From NCBI GenBank assembly GCA_964023205.1, contig OZ026835.1, forward strand, positions 36,863,083 through 36,927,082: 64,000 nucleotides of DNA, given 5' to 3'. A program made the translations under genes and the position numbers. This document shows positions 32,881 to 45,600 of the stretch, piece by piece (positions within the stretch are counted from its first letter, which is position 1; each line of letters starts with the position of its first letter). The notes below the pieces were generated by a model. That model was not told where the DNA came from, ran no database searches, and saw nothing but the letters and a program-made list of their open reading frames with translations. The DNA comes from Lutraria lutraria (lineage: Eukaryota; Mollusca; Bivalvia; Venerida; Mactridae).

Positions 32881-35800
32881 TCATGACCCGATTCTTTGAA
32901 GGAGTGTGAGCATGATTGTTATGGACAAAACAAGGTAGTTTATCATTGTTCTACCGGAACCATTACACTTGTCAGAATCACAGAAACAATAGTTCACAGT
33001 ACGACCAAAGTCATCAGCAGTTTTCTGACATCCCAGGAATGGCTGATCAATTTCTGGAAAACAATAAAATCCACTAGTTAAAACATGAAAACTGATGAAA
33101 ACTTGCTGCAAAAATGGTAAGCAATGTTGGTTTAAAAACAACAATTCAGTGTATGTGTTTAATTAAATGCAAATAAATGTACATTGTTCGTATCTTGTTC
33201 CCCTTGAAACATCCCCTTTCTACTACAGTTCCCTCCCTGGTTTCATTTTCCTCGCCTGCAATTTTCAAGTATTTTTACCTCTAAGGAAAGACAACTCTTT
33301 ATAATGACAAAAGCAGGTTTTCTTTATGTTTTGGGAAGGCACGCTAGTCTTCAATATTGGAATAAAATAGTGGATTGAAGCCTATTTTGGGGAAGATTTT
33401 CACTTGAAACCAATTTGGGTAATGAAAATTCAAGAAGTAAATTGGAAATTTGGGAAAATTGCATGATTTCAAAGAAATTTTCAGAGGAGAAGGCACCCTT
33501 TACAGGATAATAAATAAAAAAAAATGTAGACAAAACTTTCTCACCTCTTATTGAATCTATTATATTCACATAATCAGTTCTGCTGAGACATTTTCTTCTT
33601 GCCACATAGTATTCTGTAAAATAAAATATAAGATACTAAGAGATGTAGGTGCAAAGTTTATTTGGGACTGATTTGGGGCTTTATTTCGGACAAACTATTA
33701 GTCTACCTGTAGTATTTACTATTGAATTATTTCCCTTCATTATCTAACATGAACGAATATAAAACACAGTGCACACAGACACAATACTGACATGCCATAC
33801 AAATCCTTAATACATTAAATAGTCTATTTTTTGTAAAGTATAAGATGAGTTCATGTGTAATATTAAAGTAAAACTGTAGTTGATAAAACATGAAAGATGA
33901 GTGTCATTAAAATATCATTGAATACTTAATGTATGGTTAATAAAATAAAGGAAAAGTTTCTTCTAATAAAAGACTCACCTTCATCCCAAACCTTAGAGCA
34001 CACATAACAGTTATTTCCTACAGCTGTGCCATCTTTGTCTGGATCAAATGGTTCTACTGGACAATCCTGGCATTCAAAACACTGAAAGACAGAGTTCATA
34101 ACAGTATATATACGGAAAATAAATCAAACATTTAAGATAATTTTATTTATTTATCAGTTGTTAAACAGCCCATTCGACAGCTTTGGTAATTTCAGAGCTG
34201 CCCCAGAGAAAGGGGAGATAAGATATAGGAGCACCTGACATTTATATCTTTACTCTTCTAGAAAAATGATTTTCCTGATTCTTTATCTTGCCCAGTGTAA
34301 AGCTACGATACACACCTCTACTTTTTCCTGAGATTTTCTAGACACAGTGCTTGGGTTGGTTGTTAGAATGGGGACAATGATAAAGCTTTCCTGAGAAATT
34401 CAGAAGGCAGGCCGAGATCAGAACTCACAAATTTTCATTCAGTGAATCAGTCGTCAAGTACATAACCACTGGACTACTGATCATTCCGTCACAGGTGTTA
34501 AACTTACCACTTAGATAGTTTGTAAAAATAGCTACCTGAATGCCATCAATTTCTTTCTCATAGTCGGTTTCTGTACCACCTGACACATAGCCAGGTATAA
34601 TAGGTTGTTCATTCCAGGAATTTTGAAACTCATTGAATGTGCCGTCCTTCCATACTGCATAGTAAGATTATAATAGACATAATAACAATAACATGGATCA
34701 ATGTCTTTCTTCATTTATCCATTGTTTAATGGTTCATTTGACAGCTATGGCCATTTCAGAGCTGCCTCAGAGAGAGGGGAGATAAGATACAAAAGAACTG
34801 GGCATTTATAATAAATTATTCCCCTACTCTTTTCAAACAGTTCATCCTAGTTCTTTATTGTATTTATTGTGTAAAGCACTGATTCATCAACTAAATATGG
34901 ATCCTTAGACAATCACTAGCACTTTTTTATCATAATGTATATCAAAAGTATAAAGCTACCTTAAAAGTTTCAAGAATATAAATCACATTTACCTCCTGCA
35001 GCAATCCCATTGAGAGAAGGATCACAATCAGGGCCTCCTGTCGGATTACTCCATGGATACTGTCGAAGTTCCAGGGTGAATCCTGTACGATGACTCTTGA
35101 ACAGTCCAGTTTTAAACTGAATTGTTAACTTATTGGCACATGTTGTAAAAATAAGGTTACCAATCAGTGACTCTTTCAATGTTCCACACATGCCAGTCTT
35201 ATAATTGATTCCTTTCAACAGTTTTGCATTGTCAGCTCTTTCAGCTAAAATATGAAAATATTTTTTGTATACAGTACAGTCTTCACTTAACTCAGGACCA
35301 TGTACACCAAAACAGCCGTCGGTCTGGTAAATTTAAATAGGTCAGTGGTCTGATAGTCGAGTAATCTTTCAGTGAAAATTTTATCATATTTCAGGACAAA
35401 AATACAAATCTACAGGTACACTGTTTGGTATACTGAAGTTCATTTGGTCCAGTAAAGTTTGCATTTTCACTGGACGGAATGTTAAAAAAGTTTTTTGTGA
35501 AGACTGATGTTCTGGGTGATGTTTCCCATGGCAAGACTTTTATGGATGTTATAATAGTAATCAGTGTGATAACTTAAAAGCGGAAAAAATTTTCAAGTGT
35601 TTTTCTAGGAATCTTTCTTTACTTTCTGCTATGAAATATTTATTAGAAAAAGCCTACCATCATACAGCTTCAAATAATCATGACACGCAACAGGAACTCC
35701 AGATGATGTGGTGTCGCCTTCAACATCAAACTTGGAAACTATTACCTCAAACTGGTAGCCATTCTTCCCAATAAGGCTAACAACACAATTTCTGTCAGGC

Positions 35801-37935
35801 TCATAAAATTGCTACAAAATCATAATATGTGCTCTATTAGTTCAGGTGAGTGTTTAAATAAAAAGCAGTCTAATTTTGACTCTATATTCTATATACTTCA
35901 CAGTGTTCAAACTAATTTTTTCAAGCACTACCCTGAACTATAATCATGTGGGCTATCGAAAATGGACAATTTACCCCTAGCCCGAATACATAATGTTGAG
36001 AAAGTTCACTCACTATATATTCCCCCCCCATAAATTCATAAAAAATTCCCCATCAGTAGAATTTATTTTTTCTTGAAACAATTTTAGGTAAAACATATCA
36101 TTAGATAAACCTGTAGCGTACATACAGTCTAACCTGTATTAAGATACCACTCATGGGGACTTGTCAAAAGTGGTCTCTTAATACAGGTGGTCCTCCAAAT
36201 CCATAGTGGTCATTTACAGCTGGTGGTCGCTGAAAACAGGTGGTTGCATGAGCAGGTTGGACCAGAGACATTAGTCACATAGATAACAGGGATAAGCAAC
36301 TTCAGTTATTACCTAATATATAGTATGTAATAGCACGCATGACAGTTACTTTTCACAAAAATTGCTGGTTTTGTAACAAGTAAAACTTCTTATCTACTGA
36401 CAGCACAAGCATAAAGTTAACATTTTCTGAAAGTTTATTATTTAAACATCAGCTGCCGAGTTTTTAAAAGATCAAGTTTGACTGATAGTTTTAATACACC
36501 CATGTTTATGCTACCTACTAATGCCATATTTCTTAAAAAAATATCTATTGGTACCAATTTTTTCATGCCAACTACATTCTAGTGGATATAGCTAAAAATT
36601 AACTTAGAAAATATCACAAAATATTATTTCCAGCTGAAGCCAAATGTTCAACCTTTCAGAAAATGTATTTATATATGTATTTTATTTGGTTTTCGAGGTT
36701 TACTTGCTACAGAATTTACAAAATGATGTCATGCGTGATATCTTAAGTTGCCAATCCCTGTTATCTATGTCTCTGGTTGGACTGGATGTACATGTAGCTG
36801 TTCATTTAATTTTTGTAGCAATCAAGGTTATATAACCTTTTGATAATAATTGCTGGAAGGAGAATATGTATACATTGTCATGTTATTGTTCCCCTTTTCC
36901 CCTCAAGATGCCATTTTTCCACTTTCTAAGTGCCTGTCACATTTCCCATAAAGATAAAAAAAACACTGACCCGTTCAACAGAGTGAGAAATAACTTGGAA
37001 AACATCTCGATCTTGCAACTTCTTCACTAATGGATTCCATATACCATTACACACTCCATCTCTGTTTTGTAGTATAATCACAGAATCTACAGTATAATGA
37101 GAATTACTAGTCAGACCCAGCTTGTTAAAGTGTTGGTGTAGTGGCATCAACTTCAAGGCATTTATCATAATGAGTCAATGACATTGTGGTTTAGTAAATT
37201 AATTATAACAAGACTGAAAATAAAGCTCTTCAGGATGCTAGCCATTAGTTACATATCAATATTTAAATCATTAGTAATTGTAGGGAATAAAAATATCCAA
37301 TAATATCTGAATTAATGATTAAAAAAAAACAATAAGAAAGTTGAAACAGAAAGAATATCAAAAACTATATACATTGTAATTTCAAATTATAGTATGCTGT
37401 TGACCGGCCTGCCTAATTGAAGACCTACAGGTAATTCTTTAAAGTATTTTTGTCATTTTTGCATATTTTGATGATTCTGAATCGAAAAATATCTTCAGAT
37501 GGTTCTGAACAAAAAAATAACTTAAGATTTTATGTATTTGTGTATGTTTTTCGCAGGTCTTCAATTACCCGTAGGTATTCAGTTAGGCAGACCCTTAGTA
37601 TACGATAGAAAATAATGTTGACAAGAACTTGACTGTCTTTCAGATAGTCAATTCAACTGCGCAAGCGAGTATTCGTGACCGGAAACGAATCCACGAAAAT
37701 ATGAGAATCCCCAAAAAATATGAGAATAAAGGATACATAACATTTAACTGAATGTCTATCCGAAATTACTACAAGTTCATAAAAAGACATTTCATTATTG
37801 AACTGAGAAAAGAATCATCAGATAAAATATCAATTTACGGAAAATGAATCTATTCAGACAAATGCACTAACCAGCTACTTGGGCGTCGCTCAGTCCCACA
37901 AGACTAATAACAATGAAAAGTAAACAAAATATCAT
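32881..37935 (-). CDS. secreted CUB plus Ly6/uPAR-domain protein, probably GPI-anchored
   Basis: Eight exons on the minus strand join in frame: 37935-37872, 37086-36971, 35811-35658, 35244-34993, 34654-34536, 34081-33979, 33613-33545 and 33053-32881 (stop TGA), giving 349 residues. Residues 1-18 form a signal peptide (MIFCLLFIVISLVGLSDA). Residues about 60-175 look like a CUB domain: RNCVVSLIGKNGYQFEV, CHDYLKLYD, MCGT, TTCANKLTIQF and GFTLEL supply the usual paired cysteines and strand residues. Residues 236-325 form a Ly6/uPAR (three-finger) domain: CFECQDC at the start, NNCYVCSK, RRKCLS, LGCQK, and the diagnostic YCFCDSDKCNGS end. Residues 330-345 are a hydrophobic tail after the small residues NGSG, the pattern of a GPI-anchor signal. 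I know of no named gene with this order. Cell-surface receptor or recognition roles are possible but not shown. Confidence 0.8.
34141..34490 (-). repeat. tRNA-derived SINE (family K)
   Basis: It includes GTTAAACAGCCCATTCGACA at its left end, GCCCAGTGTAAAGCTACGAT, and GTTAGAATGGGGACAATG before a degenerate tRNA head. It is intronic in the CUB-Ly6 gene; a truncated sister copy follows at 34718-34900. Confidence 0.6.
35270..35480. repeat. interspersed repeat (family E)
   Basis: AGCCGTCGGTCTGGTAAATTT and TTTGGTCCAGTAAAGTTTGC match the copy at 5160-5415. It is intronic in the CUB-Ly6 gene. Confidence 0.5.
36124..36262. mobile_element. pogo/Tigger-like terminal fragment
   Basis: CAGTCTAACCTGTATTAAGA begins a segment with GTGGTCTCTTAATACAGGTG and GGTGGTCGCTGAAAACAGG, the CAGT-AACCTG termini and GGTGGTCGC subterminal motifs of this group. 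The right end reads AGCAGGTTGGACC and lacks a clean CTG-TA. Confidence 0.45.
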
Positions 37936-37989
37936 ATTTGAGTCATTTCCTGGTTTTCGAAACGCTTGTTATGATACCGCTAAAGTCCG

Positions 37990-39500
37990 CACAGACCGTT
38001 GCCAAACGGGGTCTAATTTAACCGGATTTTAAATGCTTAATAATGGATAAAATTGCAACATATTTTTCAAATTTTCACTAATTTTATGTTATAAAGCGTT
38101 TAGGATCATAAAAATAGAATGCATCCATGTATTTGCTGTTTATGCCACTTTTTTACGCAATAAACAAGTTCAGTTTTTTTAGATAATGGAGAATTGTTTG
38201 CAAATTTTCTGATGACATGGCTAGAATGAGACTTAAATCCACACAGCTTGTAAAACTCGTTCACACCTCTCGTCAATGAAAGCTTAATTCATTACTTACA
38301 TATTTTATGAAGTCAAATTTAGTTTATATAGAGATATCTCACGTCTGAGGATGCTATTTCCCGTTTTTATTGGTATTAACGCCGTTTTCACCAATTAATT
38401 GTTAGTTACAAACGGGACCGATATTCATGCACCTATATATAACCATGCAGTTTTCCTGAACTGTATTCAAACAAGTACTAACTTACCCTTTCACAAGGAA
38501 CCGGCAACATCTCCACATGTGGAGGAAAATCGACATTGTTGTCAAATTTTCATGCAAGAGTTTAACTGGTTCCCGTTGGCATACGTGTACAAAGCCGGGT
38601 GCACTGCAACATGGAACGGTAATCATGCAGTTTATGCATGCAAGGGTATGACCTACCGCGACTGGGATTCAACCTATTATCAATATCATGATTTTAAAAA
38701 TTGGACTGTGATAGAAATGTATATGTTTCTTTATGATTAATAATATTAGAGGGGGGGGGGGGGGGGGGTTAGAAAAAACTACACTCAATACAAAAGTGTT
38801 GTTGACAATACGAGTAAAAAAGTCTGCCAACATTTAAAGCCATCTATTTCGGTATCTATAAAAAAATCCCAATTTTTTCTTATTTCAATTTTTACTGATA
38901 TTGGTATAATTAAGTACTGTAAGTAGTCATGAAAACCGAACTTATACTTGCTTGATATAGTTATGCTTCAATTTGATTGTTAATTAACTTATAAATAAGT
39001 TCAATGTATAACTATTTTGAAAATATATGTTGCCAGTCATAAAATACCGCGAATCAGCGCATTACGTACGTAAACAAAAAGTGACGTATTTCTACTTCCT
39101 GTTATTTTTGTGCGCTGAAAACCGACGTCAAGTACGTATCGAAATCATGTCAAACGACGATAATCAAAGTACAATAGCTATAAGAGAACATCAAGACGAT
39201 GTATTTAGATAATATATTTTTCTCTCAATATTTCGCTAGATTTAAAGTGAATCATTCAATATTGAGTCAATTGTCTATACATTTAAAGCAGATCGAACGA
39301 GCTGTAAGTAAAGCAACATATAAGAAACCGATATATATACTGTCAGTGCTTTGATTTTTTGCAAAAGTATGTAGGTCAGTTTTAGAACTATGAAAATAAT
39401 TAGAACATCGTTCTAATTTCGACCGCCACCTTCTCAATGACGATTGATGAACAGTATGTATTCATAGGCAGTTATATGTAATAATATCGACTCGTATCAA
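37990..39500. other. divergent intergenic region between CUB-Ly6 and GS-HQR genes
   Basis: About 1.6 kb between two divergently transcribed genes, so promoters of both should lie here, but no motif can be assigned. It contains the repeat at 38440-38600 and a G run of about 18 nt at 38751-38768. Confidence 0.4.
38440..38600. repeat. SINE-like repeat body
   Basis: TTTCCTGAACTGTATTC, ACATCTCCACATGTGGAGGA and TTGTTGTCAAATTTTCATGC recur near 5530-5610, 15130-15230, 46260-46390 and 53480. Part of a 113-codon open frame here is explained by this repeat. Confidence 0.5.
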
Positions 39501-39625
39501 TGCGAGAAAATGGATTACCGTAAGACACAAAAAGGAGTCACGCCTGATGTACTAATAATTTAAACGCATTTATGAATGTTTTGCGCATACATAAAGTACG
39601 TGTGAACCGTTTGAAGGATTTAATC

Positions 39626-42600
39626 ATGTCGCAGGTTTTAAAATATGTGAATACATCTGGAGAGTTCGTGCGAAAAGATTCGGAATTCCGGGACCGAGTC
39701 ACAGGTATGTGCATTACGCATTTTTCACACACACAAACGCCTAATTTTTATTATATGCACGCTAGAGGTTAAAATAATTACGGTGTCCCGCATAGGCCAT
39801 CGCTGTTTTTTCAATTTTCCTTACTTGTTTGTTTTTGAAAAGTTCCCGGCCCCTTGTGAAGGGGTATACGCAAATATTGATTAGAATACCGTTCTGGAAA
39901 CCTGGTTAGTTGAACCGTCTGCCGTAAACGAACAAGTGGAAAACTGGTTAGATGAACTGTGACGGCCGCCGTATGTATACGAATACATGAACATGTATAT
40001 GTAACTGGTAAATCGTTGAAAAACGTTTAACGGCGTTAATCCCACTCCATTTCAAGCATGAAGCATATAATGTTTAGCTCTATACAGAACCTTGAATCAT
40101 TCAGTGTATATTTATGTACAGCTTATTGTTCTAATTAACAGTATTTAATTAATGCCAGACCTACCTTCCGTTGATTTTGTTAGCAATTTTCAAATACTCT
40201 GAGTAAACACTATTTCAATATACAAGATGTATATAAAAGTTAGAGTAAATACAATGTGTATTCGACTAGAACATATGTGTTACAAACTTACAATACTGTG
40301 TTATTCTACGATTGTAGCTGATGGCTCGAGTGGATTCAAAGCCGAAGCAGGTCGTTATCATTTGTATGTATCTTACGCATGTCCGTGGGCTCACAGGACT
40401 TTGATAACCAGAAAACTTAAAGGATTAGAAGACGTCGTTAGTTTCAATGTTGTTGATTGGTTATTGACGAGCGGTGGATGGCATTTCAGTAATGAAGTAA
40501 GTACGAGATAAACAGCCATTTACTGTATTCTTGTTTGATAACTTAGAAGCAGATTACTATTTAAGAATTTTTGACAAAGTTTCAGTAGTTTGAACTTTTC
40601 AGTGTATTTGTATGTTATTTCTAGAGTGTAATTCAGTTTTAATTATATTAATGATTGGAAGTTGAATATCTGGTACAATGTACTTCAATGCTCTGTTTTG
40701 GAGAGCACTTGTTTGGTGACTTGTCCACAGCTGCTTATACTCCTGCTCTGACAATTACGCTGTATTTCAATGTCATTTTATGCTAACGGGTGGATTGATG
40801 GGCATTGTGGTAATGAGCCGAAAGGTCGTGGGTTGGTATCTCGGTTCCGCCTTCCAATATTTCAGATACGCCTTTTCAGTGTCTCCAACCAACTACAGAT
40901 CCAATTACCGTGTTTAGAAAATCACAGGAAGCGTATGAGATGTGTTTCGGTGCTTTATACCAAGCGCTGAAATGACCATACCGTCGAATTGGCGGTTAGG
41001 TAACAAATACTAGTAAACATTAATATGTTAAAATTACGAAATGTACTAACTAATCAGGATAAAAAGTTTTGCTGTTATAATTATCAACAGTCTATTTTGT
41101 TTTTCTCTTAATAAGCGTATTTTTTGTAACTTTGTTACAGAACCCTGGTAACACCCTAGATACTGAGAACAACTGTAACTATATACGGGAGGTGTACCTC
41201 AAAGCTAACCAGGGTACGTGGTCTTTAAATCATTCATAATACAAGGAACATGTCGGCCAGTTCCGTACCTATATCTAATTAGACGTAGTGGGCCGAAGTG
41301 TGCCAAATCGTATCAAATTTTGTAAATTTCTTTTGTGAACTGCTTTTGAGCAAACATTTAACAAATCTTTAGAACGTTTTTCGTAGACTTTGATAGAGTG
41401 CTTTTATCAACATTCTGACAATAATTCCCATAAAAAAATATGTTTTGTGAAACCGATCGTGACCATGTATCTAAGATCTGTTAATTTCTTTGAATGTAAA
41501 GCTTCTGTATGACTGTCTCCCTGGTTTAGATTTAAACAAATATTCATTTATACAATACAGACTTGTTTTATTTACAGACTACAATGGAGCATACACCGTA
41601 CCTGTACTTTGGGATAAAGTTAAGAACACCATTGTAAACAACGAGTCGAGCGAAATTTTACGAATGTTCAATTCTGAATTCAATGCTTTCTGTAAAACGG
41701 AAGAACAAAGAAACCTAGATCTATATCCTGAGAAACTTAGAGAACAAATAGATGGTTTGAATGCATGGATCTATCCGTGAGTAAATGATCGACCTCATTT
41801 ATCTATTATTGCGTATGTAAGGTCAAACCTGTGTTAGTAGCCACCTAGGAATAAAGACCATACCGGAAATAAAGGTCATTCTTTTAAAAACCGTCATTGT
41901 TTATTTAGAACAAAATGACCCGAATAAAAGCCATCTGCCAGGAAAGGCCACGTTATGACTTTCCAAAGTTTCACCTTTGTTCACATGTTTTGCTGCACAT
42001 GAATTACCATTCTTATATACATGTGCATCGATTGTGTACAACAATTCATGTTTCGTGATTAGTGTGTCCAGTTTAATAAATACAGTACAACCTCTGTAGA
42101 ACAACACCCAACGGGAGCTGCAAATATTGACCGTTGTTTAGAGGTTGTTGCTCTACAGATAAATTTATAGTAAATAACAGCTTAGGGAAATTTTGAAGGT
42201 GTTGTTATGGAGAGATTATTGCTCTACAGAGGGCCGCTCTGGAGAGGTTGTACTGTATGGCCAATCTTGTGTTAATAAACAAAAATGCATTTAATTATTA
42301 TTACTATAGGGAACAAAATTTACAGAAAAAAAAATCGAAATATTGTAATTTTCTTACTTTAGCTTTTTTTACCACTTGAATATTTGTAATTGATTGTTTA
42401 TAGAAACATCAACAATGGCGTATATAGATCGGGATTTGCAACATCTCAGGAGGCTTACAACACAGCTGTCACTAGTCTGTTTGAACACCTCGACAAGGTA
42501 CGTACACATTTACAGTAAAGGCTCGCTTAAAGACCGCTTCAATGTTAAGACCACCCCAATATAACGACCACCTCTTTACTGAGTATATTAATTTTGAGTA

Positions 42601-45600
42601 GCTTTTCTTCATTTTCTTAAGACCATATTTCTACATCCTCTAAGATTTTTTTAAAGTCGTTGTTTTTCTTTGTAGAGTTAAGTACCAAAAAGATGGTAAT
42701 AGTATCATAAAGATGGTAATAGTATCATAAAGATGGTAATAGTATCATACAGATGGTAATAGTATCATAAAGATGGTAACTGTATCATAAAGATGGTAAT
42801 AGTATCATAAAGATGGTAATAGTATCATAAAGATGGTAATAGTATCATAAAGATGGTAATAGTATCATAAAGATGGTGGAGTACTAGTACCACCACACAC
42901 AAAGTCACCATTCATTCAGTTCTAGATGAAAGCTCAAAATGAAAGTACAATACAACCTATCCAGACCGGCCCTCTCTTGAGCATAAACCTCCTTTCAACA
43001 ACAGCATGTTTTCCCACTGCACGATTGAACTATTAATTTAACCTCTCTAGAGCAACAACCTCTGAACAACAACATAATTCTGCTACTCCTAAAGGGTGTT
43101 GCTTAGGAAAGGTTGTACTGTATGTTCGTGTTCCATTAACAGTTTGGGTGACATTAAACATTCTAGACATGTAATTCTTTAAGCTTGCTATCAATATCCT
43201 ATGAGGCTTACTTGCTGCATCTCGATCAGTCCTCGGTTATTTTGTGATATGCAATGTCGTAGATATCACTTTGTCTATACATTGTAATTTGTTCTTTAAT
43301 GTACAGTCAAACCTGTATTAACGACCACCTCCGAATAAAGGCATCCCAGTAAATAAAGGCCATTCTTTTAAAACCATTATTGTTTTTAGAGCAAAATTAC
43401 CTCAGAATAATGGCTACCTGTTAATAGAGATCACATGGTTTCGTTCACAAGGATGGCTTTGTACGACAATCATGATGGTAGAAACATAAATTTGTATAAT
43501 TGATTGATTGTTATACCTATATGAAGGTTGAAGAGATATTGTCTAAGACACGATATTTGACGGGATCAAGTTTAACAGAAGCCGATGTTAGACTGTTCAC
43601 AACGCTGATTAGATTTGACTGGGTCTATCATTTACATTTCAAGGTGAGAATTAATGGTAGCTACGTACGTTCTAAAACATTTCTATTTCAGACTCCAAAG
43701 CGTTTGAACGGATTTCAACTCTAAGACTAGGTAGAAGCATTTGTTCTGCAGAGACATTTTTTTGTATGTTGTACATGTACATGGTCATTTGTCTCCAATT
43801 ATTCTTTTAATGGTCATGTTGGAAAATTGCAACTGACTTAGTGAAGTATTGTTATATTGTTAAAACTGAAAAAGTGTTTATAAGCAGCATGGTACCAAAT
43901 AATATGTCATATTTTACTATCATGATTTAATACAACGTATGGTGTATGTGTTATTATATAAATAACACATAGCTTTGTGGGTAACAGTAAAAATGTCAGC
44001 CTGAAGGCCTTGGGTAACAGTACTTTCCTCAGGCTGATATTTTTACTGTTACCCACAACGTAAGCCATGTGTTATTTATTTTATTACCCCAAACTTTTTT
44101 CAAGAAAATACTTAAAATATTTACTATCACCTAAGTGACAGTAAAAAATACTGTAAAAAATTACTGTTACCTATGTGACAGTAAAAAAATGCTGTTACCT
44201 ATGTGACAGTAAAACAATACTGTTAAAAATTTACTATCACCCAGTGACAGTAAAAAAATGTTCAGTCACGTGGTACCATGAATGTAACAGTAAAAATGTT
44301 ACCTGTTTGCCTATGGGAAATTAACATTACGAAGAAAGTGAGGGGTAATAAATAATATATGTAGTATAAAGATATTGGAATGGCTAGTGAAATTCATAGA
44401 TTCTGTTACATTTTATTTTACAGTGTAACAAGAAGATGATTATAGAGTATCCAAATATCTGGGGCTACACCAGGGATCTCTATCAGATGAAAGCGTTTTC
44501 TGAAACCACAAATAAAGAGCATATCAGACGACATTATCATGTAAGTGTAGGCCTATAGTATAAATAAGATGTTAATAAGCACCTCCCTGATGTATTTAGT
44601 AAGGCGTAAAAATATCTGTTTCTGGTTACTCGGACCTACCCTTATTTTCACCGGGACCCTAGACTTTTGATTGGACCCGTGGGACGGATCACCCACTTCC
44701 TCATTTTTTACTTTTCCACATGCTTTCAATGGCTACTGCCCTATTTTATGCATGTAACCAGAAACAGACATGTGTTAGGACCAATGAACGACATCATCTG
44801 AGTTAAATGTTTTCATACATGTTCCATTGTATTATCGTTGAATGTATGCTAAATGACCTGTCACATTTCTGTATGTACAAAATTATTCATAAGTCTGAAT
44901 CTAAAATATGAAAATCGAAATTCTCAGAAAACCGGACTTTTGCCATGTCCGGAAGGGATCCGTTTTTGATGATGTTAACTGTAATTATACTATGTAGCGT
45001 TTAACTTGCGTTTCAAGGTATTTAATCGCACCGAAGTTAAAAACAAATTAATTCATGCATCAATCGTGAAATTAATATATGCTGCTTTGACAGGTTAATA
45101 AAATCACAAGTTATACCTATACTATACAACCTCTCCAGAGCGGCCCTCTGTAGAGCAATAATCTCTCCATAACAATACCTTCAAAATTTCCCTAAGCTGA
45201 TATTTACTATAAATCTAACCTCTGTAGAGCAACAACCTCTCTATAACAACACCTTCAAAATTTCCCTAAGCTGATATTTACTATAAATCTAACCTCTGTA
45301 GAGCAACAACCTCTCTATAACAACACCTTCAAAATTTCCCTAAGTCGATATTTACTATAAATCTAACCTCTGTAGAGCAATAATCTCTCCATAACAACAC
45401 CTTCAAAATTTCCCTAAGCTGATATTTACTATAGATTTTACATCTGCAGAGCAACAACCTCTAAACAACGGTCAATATTTGCAGCTCCCACAGGGCGTTG
45501 TTCTACAGAGGTTGTACTGTACATGAACGGTAAGTCCCAATCAATAAGATTTCACTGAAAGATTGTATACTTCTATAATTTACAGGAATCTCACACGTCC

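Noticed and set aside
38399..38740. 113-codon plus-strand frame near the GS-HQR promoter
   Set aside because: Residues 15-60 derive from a dispersed SINE-like repeat also found near 15130, 46300 and 53480; the rest shows no family features.
42690..42869. CRISPR-like regular repeats
   Set aside because: Units are contiguous with no spacers and lie in a eukaryotic intron; this is a minisatellite.
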